A stretch of DNA of 64,000 nucleotides from Bordetella bronchialis (GCF_001676705.1 NZ_CP016170.1:5270001-5334000); one strand, 5' to 3'. Shown: positions 38,937 to 49,535, counted from the first letter of the stretch. The notes: generated from the sequence alone by a model not told the origin. Made by a program: numbers and translations.

Positions 38937-39497
38937 ATGAAGATGGCGTATCGAGAGCGATGGCAGGCTGAGATTGCCGAGCTGCAAAAGATCTTGTCCC
39001 GGTTCGACCTGGAAGAGGAGTGCAAGTGGGGCAAGCCCTGCTACACACTGGATGGCAAAAACATCGTCATCATTCAGGGCTTCAAGGACTATTGCGCCTT
39101 GTGCTTCTTCCAGGGCGCGCTGCTGGACGACCCCGAGAAACTGCTGGTGCGGCTCGGGCGCGTCCAGGCCGCACGGGTGATGAAATTCACCAACGCCAGG
39201 GAGATTGCCGCAAGAACGGCCACCATCGAAGCCTACGTGCGCGAGGCCATGGCCGCCGCGAAGGCGGGGTTGAAGGTCGAGACGAAGCCCCCGGAGCTTC
39301 CCATCCCCGAAGAGCTGAAAAAGAAGTTCCAGAACGATCCACGGTTCAAGCGCGCATTCGAAGCGCTAACGCCCGGCCGGCAAAGGGGATACTTATTTCA
39401 CTTCGGCGACGCAAAACGGCCTGAAACGCGCATCGCACGAATCGAAAAGGCGACACCCGCGATCCTGGAAGGACGGGGGCTGCTGGAGCGGCGATAG
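38937..39497 (+). CDS. YdeI/OmpD-associated family protein (DUF1801-like)
   Basis: This 186-residue cytosolic protein has the N-terminal DUF1801 fold: WKWGKPCYTLDGKNIV-type sequence (ECKWGKPCYTLDGKNIVIIQ region, residues about 27-46) and CALCFFQGALLDDPEKLL. The C-terminal bacteriocin-protection YdeI/OmpD-like segment contains PIPEELKKKF, FEALTPGRQRGYLFHF and RETRIARIEK-type sequence. GGAG precedes the ATG. Function is poorly known; relatives are linked to stress and antimicrobial-peptide resistance. Confidence 0.85.
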   Translation: MKMAYRERWQAEIAELQKILSRFDLEEECKWGKPCYTLDGKNIVIIQGFKDYCALCFFQGALLDDPEKLLVRLGRVQAARVMKFTNAREIAARTATIEAYVREAMAAAKAGLKVETKPPELPIPEELKKKFQNDPRFKRAFEALTPGRQRGYLFHFGDAKRPETRIARIEKATPAILEGRGLLERR

Positions 39498-39578
39498 ATG
39501 GGGGTGGGGAATGGGGCGAGGCCCCAGGCGCCTATGGCGCCGCTGCCGAGACCTTGCGTGAGGGCAGGACAGGAATCT

Positions 39579-39653
39579 TGGCGCGCCCGACAGGAATCGA
39601 ACCTGTATCAAGAGCTTCGGAAACTCTCATTCTATCCATTGAACTACGGGCGC
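39579..39653 (-). tRNA. tRNA-Arg (anticodon CCG)
   Basis: On the minus strand the cloverleaf reads GCGCCCG (acceptor), D-arm GTTC/GAAT, anticodon stem AGAGT/GCTCT with loop TTCCGAA, T-arm ACAGG-TTCGATT-CCTGT, acceptor CGGGCGC, discriminator G and an encoded CCA. The anticodon CCG (39618-39620) reads the Arg codon CGG. A possible -10 box TACAAT lies at 39665-39670 on the minus strand. Confidence 0.95.
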
Positions 39654-40050
39654 GAAGAGGCAGTATTGTACCCAAAACAGGATTACGTGCTTGGCGACCC
39701 GGCTTGCTGGCATCCGGGCGTGTTCGCCAAGGGGCCGATCGACGCGGCCGTGGACACGCCGGTACGCCGCTCTGCGCCGACAACCCGCCGCCCGCGCCGG
39801 CCGCGCCAGGTCTATTGGCAGACGGGGACCGCTTCCCATCGGCGGCCCCGAGCCAAGCCATCGCAGGCGGATTGCTGCGGCGCCACGAAGGCCAGCCGGA
39901 TGGGCAACGGCCATCATGAAAGGCGGCCCTACCCCCGCGTTATATAATCCAGCGTTTGCACGCGTGCTGGCGAAGAACTGAGGAGGTCTTCGCTTGCCGT
40001 AGTACTTTATCCGCCCCAGGCGCCCCGGTACCCGACAGCAGGATTAGGTT
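39654..40050. other. Intergenic region between tRNA-Arg and cytochrome c5 gene
   Basis: This 397-bp gap holds the tRNA promoter at its left end (TACAAT, minus strand) and a likely promoter for the cytochrome gene at its right: TATAAT at 39943-39948 on the plus strand, without a good -35 at standard spacing. Open frames in the middle have no ribosome sites or known domains and I reject them as genes. Confidence 0.5.
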
Positions 40051-40965
40051 ATGAGCAAAGAGCAGGAACACGTACAAGAACACGCCTCACTCATCAAGAC
40101 CCCGAAGCAGTTGATCGTCACGGTCGTTCTGGCATTCCTAGTACCGATCATCATCATCCTGATGCTGGTCAATATGGTGGCTTCCTACGGCCGCAGCGGC
40201 GTGGGATCCAACGCCCTGACGCCAGAGGCCATCGAAAAGCGGATCGCCCCCGTGGCCGGCTTCGACCTGGTCGACGCCAACGCGCCCAAAGTCTTCAAGA
40301 CCGGCGAGCAGGTTTTTAGTTCCGTCTGTATGTCCTGCCACGCGGCGGGCGTGGCCGGTGCGCCCAAGGTCGGCGACAACGCGGCCTGGGCGCCGCGCAT
40401 CAAGGAAGGCCTGGAAGCGATGTACAACATCGCCATCCACGGCAAGGGCGCGATGCCGCCCAAGGGTGGCAATCCCTCGCTGAGCGACTACGAAGTCCAG
40501 CGCGCCGTGGTCTTCATGGCCAACAAGTCCGGCGGCAACTTCAAGGAACCGGAAGCGCCGGCCCAAGGCGCCGCGGGCCAGGGTCAAGCCCAGGCCGCTC
40601 CGGCCGCTGCCGCGCCGGCTCCGGCCGCCCAAGCGCCCGCCCCCGCTGCCCAGGCGCCCGCTCCCCAGGCCCAGGCCCAAGCCCCCGCGGCGGCGCCCGC
40701 TCCGGCGCAGCAAGCCACTGTGAACCCGGCCGGCGAAAAACTCTACAAGACGACCTGCTTCGCCTGCCATGGCACCGGCGTTGCGGGTGCCCCCAAGTTC
40801 GGCAGCAAGGCGGATTGGGACAAATACATCCAGACCGGCATGGACGCGATGGTCAAGACGGCGATTACCGGCAAGGGCGCGATGCCGCCCAAGGGCGGTG
40901 CCGCCAACGCGTCGGAAGCCGATATCCGGGCTGCCGTGGAATACATGGTGCAGTCCGTGAAGTAA
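40051..40965 (+). CDS. Membrane-anchored di-haem cytochrome c5
   Basis: This 304-residue electron carrier has one N-terminal membrane anchor (about residues 22-45, VTVVLAFLVPIIIILMLVNM) and two c5-type haem domains: CMSCH with GAMPPKGG and CFACH with GAMPPKGG (Met ligand in each). The domains are joined by an Ala/Pro/Gln-rich linker of about 60 residues. It would carry electrons in the periplasm, probably to a terminal oxidase or reductase. A strong terminator follows. Confidence 0.93.
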   Translation: MSKEQEHVQEHASLIKTPKQLIVTVVLAFLVPIIIILMLVNMVASYGRSGVGSNALTPEAIEKRIAPVAGFDLVDANAPKVFKTGEQVFSSVCMSCHAAGVAGAPKVGDNAAWAPRIKEGLEAMYNIAIHGKGAMPPKGGNPSLSDYEVQRAVVFMANKSGGNFKEPEAPAQGAAGQGQAQAAPAAAAPAPAAQAPAPAAQAPAPQAQAQAPAAAPAPAQQATVNPAGEKLYKTTCFACHGTGVAGAPKFGSKADWDKYIQTGMDAMVKTAITGKGAMPPKGGAANASEADIRAAVEYMVQSVK

Positions 40966-41027
40966 AGCGGCCGCCACCGCTTGGATTAAACGCCGGCATC
41001 AAGCCGGCGCAGCTTGCGCAGGCTTAT

Positions 41028-41066
41028 AAATCCCTACCGGACACCAAACCGGTAGGGATTTGTGTT
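41028..41066 (+). terminator. Rho-independent terminator of the cytochrome c5 gene
   Basis: AAATCCCTACCGG (41028-41040) pairs perfectly with CCGGTAGGGATTT (41049-41061) around an 8-base loop, followed by TGTGTTT. It lies about 60 bases after the stop codon. The leading A-run would also allow some termination from the other strand. Confidence 0.92.
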
Positions 41067-41075
41067 TATGGCGGG

Positions 41076-41173
41076 CCGCGTAGGCCGGGCCGCGTAGGCC
41101 GACCCGCGCAGGCCGGGCCGCGTAGGCCGCGCCGCGCAGGCCGCGCCGCGTAGGCCGACCCGCGCAGGTCGGA
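41076..41173. repeat. 14-bp GC-rich tandem repeat after the cytochrome c5 terminator
   Basis: Seven units of exactly 14 bp with consensus CCGCGYAGGCCGRS run from 41076 to 41173, and an eighth decayed unit follows. Position 6 alternates between T and C, and the last two bases between GG, AC and CG, so the array seems to have grown by unit and two-unit duplication. No frame or RNA structure is obvious. Confidence 0.88.
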
Positions 41174-41282
41174 CCGCATGGGGGCATCGTGTACGCAGCG
41201 CGGCGTAGAAGGACGTGTGGATTCGGCCGCGCGGACCGGCTCGCAGGCCTGGCGTCCGGACGCGAACTGAAGGCGACGGTGG

Positions 41283-42527
41283 TCAGGCAGCCAGAAGCTG
41301 GAAGGCGAACTCGCGGGCGCAAGGCTCCGGCTGGAGAGTCGCTTGCATGGATGGACGCAGCGCTTTATGCGTGGGCAACAAGGACTTAGGGATGGGCGGT
41401 TGGGCAGTCTGCCTGCGCGGTGCCGGCAGGCGGGAGGCAAGCGAGGATGGCGTTACGGTCAAGGACTCGGCGAACAGGTATCCGCAGCCGCGTACGGCCA
41501 GCAGCGGAAGCTGGATACCGGCATCGCGCGCCTTGCGTCGCAGGCGCGATACCAACACGTCCATACTGCGCGGATCCAGTTCGCCGGCCGGCGGCTCGCC
41601 GTGGGCGTCATCGGCGGACGAAGCGGGTCGCCGGCGTCGGAGCAACTGGCCTTCGCTGGCTGCGATACGCATGAGGAAGGCGTTTTCCGCCGCCGTGACG
41701 AAAAGCGTGCGATCGCGCGGGCATGCGAGCACGCGGCAGTGCGCATCGAGGCGCCATCCGCTGCCCAGGCGCGAAACCCGAAGAACAGGCTGTCCGTATG
41801 CATGCCCGGGGGCATGGCCGGATGAATGCATGGCCGGGTGCCTGGCCCGCTCCAGGGATGAAGCACTGAACGACTCGGCCGGTACGGTCCGGCGGTGGGC
41901 GCCGGAAACGCCAGACCCGGACAACGTGTATTCCATTCCCGTGCGAGCCGGCCCCGCGCGCGGCGCGGAGGGCATGTGATCCACGGGGCGATACACATCG
42001 CCTGCCCCGGCATCGCGCGCCGATTCCGGGGCGTACGCGCGAGCATGCCCACGCGCCCGTGCATGCGGATGTTGAAGGGAATGCGGATGGGAATGCTGAT
42101 GACCGTGCTGAAGGGCGCGATCAGGCCCATGACCACGGACAGGCTCGAAGCCATGCCGTGCCCCCGCATGCCGCGCCCACGACAGCAGGATCGCGGCGAG
42201 TTCCCCGATGTCGACGGAGGCGGCGTGGCAGGCGTCCGCGCCCGCTGCCATGACGTGCAAGCGCCATGCGGTATCGGTGGCCGTCCCGAGCGCGATGATG
42301 ACGGCGCCAGGCGCCGCCGCGCGCGCGCTTTGCGCGTCGCAGGCAAGGTCGTCGGACTCGCCCGTAAGTACGACCAGGGGCGACGGCTGCATGGCATACA
42401 GATGCCGGAAGCCGGCGAGGCTACCGCACGAGCGCACCGCGAAGCCGCGTTTCGCGAGCTCCTGCGCCAGGTTGTCCCTGACCGCGCGTGCGTCCTGCAG
42501 CACGATGACGCTTCGGTAATCGATCAT
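41283..42527 (-). CDS. Atypical response regulator: pseudo-receiver, His-rich linker, OmpR-type DNA-binding domain
   Basis: This 414-residue protein starts MIDYRSVIVLQDARAVRDNL with a near-ideal GGAGG upstream. Residues about 5-118 have the receiver fold pattern, but the phosphoacceptor position reads LVVLTGESDD (no Asp after the third strand) and the Lys site is lost, so it is unlikely to be phosphorylated. Residues about 120-165 are His-rich (GHQHSHPHSLQHPHARARGH), with further His at 228-245. Residues about 248-355 match the OmpR/PhoB winged helix (SMDVLVSRLRRKARDAGI, LAVRGCGYLFAE). It lies divergent from an XRE regulator. Metal or pH sensing by the linker is inference. Confidence 0.82.
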   Translation of the reverse strand: MIDYRSVIVLQDARAVRDNLAQELAKRGFAVRSCGSLAGFRHLYAMQPSPLVVLTGESDDLACDAQSARAAAPGAVIIALGTATDTAWRLHVMAAGADACHAASVDIGELAAILLSWARHAGARHGFEPVRGHGPDRALQHGHQHSHPHSLQHPHARARGHARAYAPESARDAGAGDVYRPVDHMPSAPRAGPARTGMEYTLSGSGVSGAHRRTVPAESFSASSLERARHPAMHSSGHAPGHAYGQPVLRVSRLGSGWRLDAHCRVLACPRDRTLFVTAAENAFLMRIAASEGQLLRRRRPASSADDAHGEPPAGELDPRSMDVLVSRLRRKARDAGIQLPLLAVRGCGYLFAESLTVTPSSLASRLPAPRRQTAQPPIPKSLLPTHKALRPSMQATLQPEPCAREFAFQLLAA

Positions 42528-42610
42528 GTTTTTCCTCCTGCACACGACAAAACCACGAACGTGATTTATATAAACACCAACGTGGCAACGGTGCAAGCTT
42601 CAATCGGTCC

Positions 42611-43072
42611 GTGAAGAAATTTTCAGACCGTTTGAGGCACGTTCGTACACTGCGAGGCTACACGCAGGCCGAGCTGGCGCGCCTGGCAGGCCTGTCGCAA
42701 AGCGCGGTGGCCAGCTACGAAAGCGGTGAACGCAAGTCCAGCCGGGGCTTGTTCAAACTGGCCGCGGCGCTGCGCATCGAGGCGCAATGGCTGGACACGG
42801 GCAAGGGCCCGATGGAACGCCCCGCCGACCTCTATGCCAACGCCATGGGCGGCCAGCGCTACGCCGTGATGGAAGACGGCGCGCAGGGCGGCTTCGCCGA
42901 TGGCGGCCGGGACCCGGCCTGGCCATTCCAGAATATCCCGCGCGGCCGCTACGAGACCCTGACGACGCGCGACAAGCGCTTGCTGGAAAACATGGTGGCC
43001 GCCTTCATCGAGACGTGCCACGGCAACTACGCGCCGCCCAAGCCCAAAAGCAAATCGCGCCGCGGCGAATGA
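42611..43072 (+). CDS. XRE-family helix-turn-helix regulator
   Basis: This 153-residue protein has an N-terminal Cro/CI-type domain (FSDRLRHVRTLRGYTQAELA, SQSAVASYESGERKSSRG) followed by EAQWLDTGKGPM, as in phage-repressor-like regulators, and a short uncharacterised C-terminus ending in basic residues (PKPKSKSRRGE). Translation seems to start at GTG 42611; no ribosome site is clear. It is divergent from the pseudo-receiver regulator by 83 bases, so the two may regulate each other. Confidence 0.83.
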   Translation: MKKFSDRLRHVRTLRGYTQAELARLAGLSQSAVASYESGERKSSRGLFKLAAALRIEAQWLDTGKGPMERPADLYANAMGGQRYAVMEDGAQGGFADGGRDPAWPFQNIPRGRYETLTTRDKRLLENMVAAFIETCHGNYAPPKPKSKSRRGE

Positions 43073-43130
43073 CGCCGGGCGCGATTCTGGTGCTTGATGC
43101 AGCCGCGCCGGTCGACCGGCGCGGGCCTCC

Positions 43131-43805
43131 CTAGCGGCCGGTGCTGCCGGTGCCCGAAGCAGGCGCGTTGCGATCGGAGGCCGGCGGCACGGCGGGCGCG
43201 CCGTTACCGGAGGATCCCGACGTGCCCGCGCCGGGGGTACGGGCCCCGGCAGCCGGCGCATCGCCGCGCACGCGCGCGGCGATCTCGGTGGCCGTCTGGG
43301 CCGAATCCACGCCAAAGGCCAGCACGCCGCGATTCAAGGGTTCGGCGATGCGCGGGGCCGCCACCAATTGTCCATTGATGACCAGCACCAGCAGCTTGCC
43401 GACATTCTGCGAACTGACCTGGGCCAGCTTGCGCGCGCCTTCCGGGCTGAAGCGCAGGCCGACGAAATTCTGGCCTTGGCGGTCCACCAGCGCCGCGGCC
43501 TCGGTCAGGTCCGCGCGCGTGAGCACGGGTTGCCGCTGCACGTAGACGGTGGCGTCGCTCAGCTTGACTTCCATCAGGTCCGGCGCCGAGTCGGTCTGGG
43601 CGATGTAGAAGCCCACCGAGGAGGCCGCGGGCGCCGTGGACGGCGCGGGCGCGCCCGGCGCGCCGGGTGGCGTGGTACCGGCAGGCGCAGTCGTGCCGCT
43701 GGAAGCCGTGCCCGTGCCGGTCTTGTTGCCAGGCGTCTGGCAACCCGCCAGAAGGACCGTAGCCATCAATACCAGGGGTGCGATCGTGCGGAATCCGATG
43801 TGCAT
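43131..43805 (-). CDS. Lipoprotein with a SecD P1-head-like domain
   Basis: This 224-residue lipoprotein starts MHIGFRTIAPLVLMATVLLAGC; LLAGC is a clear lipobox. After a Gly/Thr/Pro-rich spacer, residues about 70-185 resemble the periplasmic head subdomain of SecD (LTRADLTEAAALVD, VGLRFSPEGARKLAQVSSQN, LLVLVINGQLVAAPRI). The C-terminus is again Gly/Ala/Pro/Ser-rich. AGGA precedes the ATG. It is not part of a sec operon. The function is unknown; such free SecD-head lipoproteins may act as extracytoplasmic chaperone-like factors. Confidence 0.8.
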   Translation of the reverse strand: MHIGFRTIAPLVLMATVLLAGCQTPGNKTGTGTASSGTTAPAGTTPPGAPGAPAPSTAPAASSVGFYIAQTDSAPDLMEVKLSDATVYVQRQPVLTRADLTEAAALVDRQGQNFVGLRFSPEGARKLAQVSSQNVGKLLVLVINGQLVAAPRIAEPLNRGVLAFGVDSAQTATEIAARVRGDAPAAGARTPGAGTSGSSGNGAPAVPPASDRNAPASGTGSTGR

Positions 43806-43887
43806 AGCAGGTTTTCCTATTGGGGGAGTTTGCAAGAAAAAGTGTACAGGTGACGTAGGTCACGGCCCAGCGCAGACTGCTTCCAGA

Positions 43888-43916
43888 TGTAATGTCTCCT
43901 TCATGTCTTCTATACT
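43888..43916 (+). promoter_or_regulatory. Likely thiC promoter
   Basis: TATACT at 43911-43916 is a good -10 element and would place the start of transcription just before the TPP riboswitch. The -35 region (TGTAAT near 43888) is weak, so this rests mainly on the -10 and its position. Confidence 0.4.
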
Positions 43917-43927
43917 GTCGCATGCAC

Positions 43928-46018
<2,091 letters not shown>

Positions 46019-46078
46019 AGCGCCGGCCAGGGGCGCGGCCGGTGCGCGTGCGCGCGCCGGCCACCGATGGACAATGCA

Positions 46079-46924
46079 ATGAGCTTACTGAAACGCCTGT
46101 TGACCCCGCGCACCGCGCGCCCGCTCGATGCCCGCGAGTTCGCAAGGGCTTATGCCGATGCCGCCCGGGCGCGGTTTCCCAAGGAAGGCGTCGGCGTGGA
46201 AGCCGATGCCGAAGGCGACGGCATACAGGTCCGCTGGTCGCTGCCGGACGGCCAGCAGGTCACGCAGTCGCTGGGTAACGCCTACGCGGCCTATGCCAAG
46301 GCGCCCGCCGATCTGGACGCCATTCTTGCGGCCCACCTGGACGCCGCCCCGGCGGGCGCCAAGCCCGACGCGGCCAGCCGCCGCGCGGCCATCCTGCCCG
46401 TGGTCAAGACCCGCATGTGGCTGACGGCCAGCACCCGCCAGCTGCAGTCCGCCGGCGCGGGCGATGGCGAGCGCTTCGTCGCCGAACCGCTGACGCAAGA
46501 CCTGATGACGGTGTACGTGGAAGACCGCCCCGACGCCATGAGCTATGTCGCGCCGGATCACCTGGCGGACCTGGGCCTCGCGCGCGAGGCCTTGCCGCCG
46601 CTGGCACGGGAGAACCTGCGCCGCCTGCTGCCGCAGCTGACCATCGAAGGCGAGGATGGCTGCTATGGCGTGCGGCTGGACGGCAACTATGACGCCAGCC
46701 TGGTCTTCCTGACCGACGAATGGCGCGACCGCGTGGAGATCGAAGGCGACCCGGTGGTCGCGATCCCGGCGCGCGAGGAGCTGCTGGTCTGCGGCACCAA
46801 GGACCGCCACGGCCAGAACCGCATCCGCAACATCGCGGCCCACATCATGGCCCGTTCGCCCTATGGCCTCTCGGCGATGCTGTACGTCTGGCGCGACGGC
46901 GTATTGACGCCCTACGAGAACTGA
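46079..46924 (+). CDS. DUF1444-family protein (YtpQ-like)
   Basis: This cytosolic protein of about 281 residues contains the DUF1444 features TRMWLTASTRQL (central), DLMTVYVEDRPDAMSYV, and FLTDEWRDRVEIEGDPVVAI. Its function is unknown. Two in-frame ATGs (46067, 46079) are close together and neither has a ribosome site. It lies 60 bases after thiC and may share its transcript. Confidence 0.8.
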   Translation: MSLLKRLLTPRTARPLDAREFARAYADAARARFPKEGVGVEADAEGDGIQVRWSLPDGQQVTQSLGNAYAAYAKAPADLDAILAAHLDAAPAGAKPDAASRRAAILPVVKTRMWLTASTRQLQSAGAGDGERFVAEPLTQDLMTVYVEDRPDAMSYVAPDHLADLGLAREALPPLARENLRRLLPQLTIEGEDGCYGVRLDGNYDASLVFLTDEWRDRVEIEGDPVVAIPAREELLVCGTKDRHGQNRIRNIAAHIMARSPYGLSAMLYVWRDGVLTPYEN

Positions 46925-47073
46925 CGCGCCGCAGGCGCGGCCTGCATGGCATCCGGCCTCGCACGGCCGGGTGCCCATGAGCCGGACGAATTCCGGCTGC
47001 CGCCAGGGAATCCCTTTCGGGCTGGTGATACGAAGGCAGCTCCATGCCACAGATCACTTCGACGGAGATTCCC

Positions 47074-47913
47074 ATGCCATCCACCATCCAGGCCGGCGGT
47101 AACGCTGCTCCCTACGGCGCCAACGCGCCGGCGCCCATCCCGGCCGCGCGTAGCGGCGCGGGGGACGCCACGTCGGCAGGGCCGTCCACCGGGACTGGAC
47201 TGCGCGAGATCCAGGAAATCATCTATCGCTTCCGGCGGGACGGCGACGCCGCCGCCGTATACGGCAGTCGCTCGACCGCCGGCCACCCGCCCGCCCGCGA
47301 GGCCGTCTTCCAGGCCATCCAGCACCAGCTCAAGGCAATCTGCGCGCAGGAGCACGCCCAGCAATGGAAGCCCGTGCCCGGCGTGGCCGAAACGCTGGAC
47401 CTGGTGGCCCATTATGTGAAGGGCGCCTCCGACGTTGAAACGCAGGGCCTGGACGCCATGCTGAACGACGTCCTGGCGCAGGCCATATCGGCCACGCCGG
47501 TCAACGAAGCCGTGGCCACGCACCGGGTCAGGGATATCCTGCTCCTGTCGATAGCCCTGCAACGCGTCCAGGAAGGCGAAGACCCCCGCGACTTCCTGGC
47601 CGGGTTCGCCGAAGACAATCTGGAATTGGGCAACTTCCGCATCCGGGGCGAAGGGCTGGAAGAACCGTCCAGCCGCCAGTTCGACAGCACGTTGCCGGTC
47701 TTTGCCGGCGCCACCTACCGCTTCGGCCCGCTGGGGCGCACCTTGATGCTGGAAGGGGCTCGCGCGTGCTTCGCCGGCCCCAGCCAGGCGCAGCGTGGGG
47801 ACAAGCTGCGCGACATCATCTTCGCCCTGCCCTATCCGCCGGAATCCGGCCCGCCCCTGGAATACGACTGCGACCGTTTCGCCGCGCTGCTCGAAATGGG
47901 CTTCGACCTGTAA
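47074..47913 (+). CDS. Uncharacterised soluble protein
   Basis: I do not recognise a family. The 279-residue product has a Gly/Ala/Pro/Ser-rich N-terminus without a signal peptide (about 40 residues), then an apparently helical body (GLREIQEIIYRFRRDGDAAA, HQLKAICAQEHAQQW, LLSIALQRVQEGEDPRDF) and a C-terminus ending CDRFAALLEMGFDL. The ATG at 47074 is preceded by GGAG; an upstream ATG at 47044 is not. The disordered N-terminus followed by a folded body recalls secreted effectors, but no secretion genes are nearby. It converges on the MmyB-type regulator. Confidence 0.7.
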   Translation: MPSTIQAGGNAAPYGANAPAPIPAARSGAGDATSAGPSTGTGLREIQEIIYRFRRDGDAAAVYGSRSTAGHPPAREAVFQAIQHQLKAICAQEHAQQWKPVPGVAETLDLVAHYVKGASDVETQGLDAMLNDVLAQAISATPVNEAVATHRVRDILLLSIALQRVQEGEDPRDFLAGFAEDNLELGNFRIRGEGLEEPSSRQFDSTLPVFAGATYRFGPLGRTLMLEGARACFAGPSQAQRGDKLRDIIFALPYPPESGPPLEYDCDRFAALLEMGFDL

Positions 47914-47915
47914 GC

Positions 47916-48761
47916 CTAGGCCGGCGGCTGGGGCAGCGTCGCGCGCTCCTCCAGCAGCATGATCAGCTTCAGATCGGCATGCGTGGCCAGCCGGAAAGTG
48001 ACCTGCTGGAATTGCAGCAGGCCCCGGCGGGGATGCTGGAATTCACGCAATCCCCCTTCGCGTTCGACCACCGCATGGCGCGTCCACCAGTGCTCGAAGG
48101 CGGGACTATCGCGCAGCAGCGGCTCCAGCAGGTCGCGGACATCCTTTTCGTCCAGGTGCGGCCCCGCGTCGTGGCGGAACTCGGCGACGGCGCGGCGGGC
48201 GCGCTGCTCCCAGTCGACCACCAGGTCGCGGGCCGCCGGGTCCAGGAAGATATAGCGCAACAGGTTGGGCGCGGGATCCACCACCGGCCAATCGTCGAAC
48301 AGCTCACGCATGGCCGCGTTGAAGGCCATGACGTTCCAGGCGCGGTCCAGCACATAGGCCGGCGCATCGATCGCATCCACACAGGCGTTGAGGATGCCCG
48401 ACACGCCGGAGGGCTCGTCGCGCGGATGCTGCGGATCGGCGCACTCGGCCAGTTCGAAAAGATAGGTGCGCTCGGCGCGCGCCAGTTGCAGGACGCTGGC
48501 GATGCGGGCCCACACCGCCGGCGAAACCGAGACTTCGCGCCCCTGCTCGATCCAGGTGTACCAAGTGACGCTGATCCCGCACAGCTGGGCGACCTCTTCC
48601 CGGCGCAGGCCAGGCGTGCGCCGGCGCAGGCCGGGCGGCAGGCCGGCCATCTGCGGCGTTATGCGGGCGCGGGCGTTGCGCACGAAGTCGCCCAGGGTGC
48701 GGCGGCGCAGGGTAGCGCCATCGGCCTGCAGGGCGGACGAGTCTGGCGTGGCGGGTGTCAT
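47916..48761 (-). CDS. XRE regulator with MmyB-like ligand-binding domain
   Basis: This 281-residue regulator has an N-terminal helix-turn-helix (LGDFVRNARARITP, GLRREEVAQLCGISVTWYTW) and a C-terminal MmyB-type PAS-like domain (NVMAFNAAMRELF, NLLRYIFLDPAARDLV, FQHPRRGLLQFQQVTFRLA). This family in actinobacteria and proteobacteria binds small or fatty-acid-like ligands. Its target genes are not evident; it converges with the unknown gene upstream (stop codons two bases apart) and lies downstream of the aldolase. Confidence 0.9.
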   Translation of the reverse strand: MTPATPDSSALQADGATLRRRTLGDFVRNARARITPQMAGLPPGLRRRTPGLRREEVAQLCGISVTWYTWIEQGREVSVSPAVWARIASVLQLARAERTYLFELAECADPQHPRDEPSGVSGILNACVDAIDAPAYVLDRAWNVMAFNAAMRELFDDWPVVDPAPNLLRYIFLDPAARDLVVDWEQRARRAVAEFRHDAGPHLDEKDVRDLLEPLLRDSPAFEHWWTRHAVVEREGGLREFQHPRRGLLQFQQVTFRLATHADLKLIMLLEERATLPQPPA

Positions 48762-48825
48762 ACCAGGATAGGAGATGCGGGGTACCTGTATGGAAACCCC
48801 TATCTTACCCCCGGCCCCGCCCGCC

Positions 48826-49509
48826 TTACTTCTGGACGGCCTGCGCGTAGTGGGGGCTTTGCAGGTCGTGGTAGCGGAACTTCCGGCGCGCTTCGTCCAT
48901 GCGCATGCCGCCTCGGATGGCATCGCGCAGCTGGCGTTCCTGGCTGGCGATGTGCTCGGCCACGTCCAGCAATTCATCCTCGCGCACCTTGGGCAGCACC
49001 ACGACGCCGTCGGCGTCGCCGCGCAGGATATCGCCCGGATTGACGACCACCCCGCCGATGATGACCGGGACTTCCAGCGCCTTGAGCTGGATGCGGCCCT
49101 TGCCGGTGCGCATCCACGTATCGTGGCTGAAAATGGGGTAACCGAGCTCGCGGCACAAGGCGACATCGCGATTGTTGCCGTCGATGACCGTGCCGGCCAT
49201 GCCGCGATGGTGCGCCAGCTCCGTCAGGATATTGCCCCAGGTGCCCATTTCATCGCGGCCGCGGTTGTCGATGACGATGACGCGGCCAGGCGGGACGTCG
49301 TCCATGTACTCGCCGACATTGCCGGTTTCGATGGTGGTGGGTTCATACAGGACGGTGAAGGCGCGCCCGGCCAGGCGAAAGGACGGGTCGCAAGGCTTGA
49401 TCTTGTAGCACTGGCCCACGATGCCCAGGCGATCCAGTGCGTCGCTCAGCGCGCCGCAATCCAGCCTGGAGGCCCGTACGACATTGGCGTCGCTGGTGTC
49501 GATATTCAT
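48826..49509 (-). CDS. RraA-family protein, probable 4-hydroxy-4-methyl-2-oxoglutarate aldolase type
   Basis: This 227-residue protein begins MNIDTSDANVVRASRLDCGA and has AAGGAG seven bases before the ATG. The motif GTVIDGNNRDVALCRELGYP includes the Arg-Asp pair of the class II HMG/CHA aldolases, and DIVHGDADGV-like sequence (ILRGDADGVVVLP) follows. True RraA RNase E inhibitors share the fold but usually lack aldolase context. Its neighbours are a Bug receptor and GntR regulator, which favour a carboxylate catabolism role. Confidence 0.88.
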   Translation of the reverse strand: MNIDTSDANVVRASRLDCGALSDALDRLGIVGQCYKIKPCDPSFRLAGRAFTVLYEPTTIETGNVGEYMDDVPPGRVIVIDNRGRDEMGTWGNILTELAHHRGMAGTVIDGNNRDVALCRELGYPIFSHDTWMRTGKGRIQLKALEVPVIIGGVVVNPGDILRGDADGVVVLPKVREDELLDVAEHIASQERQLRDAIRGGMRMDEARRKFRYHDLQSPHYAQAVQK

Positions 49510-49535
49510 GCATAACTCCTTGGGCGTGGCGCCCG

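Noticed and set aside
39579..39653. Integration site with a duplicated tRNA 3' end
   Set aside because: I looked for a second copy of the tRNA-Arg 3' end on the island side and did not find one; no integrase gene is in the window.
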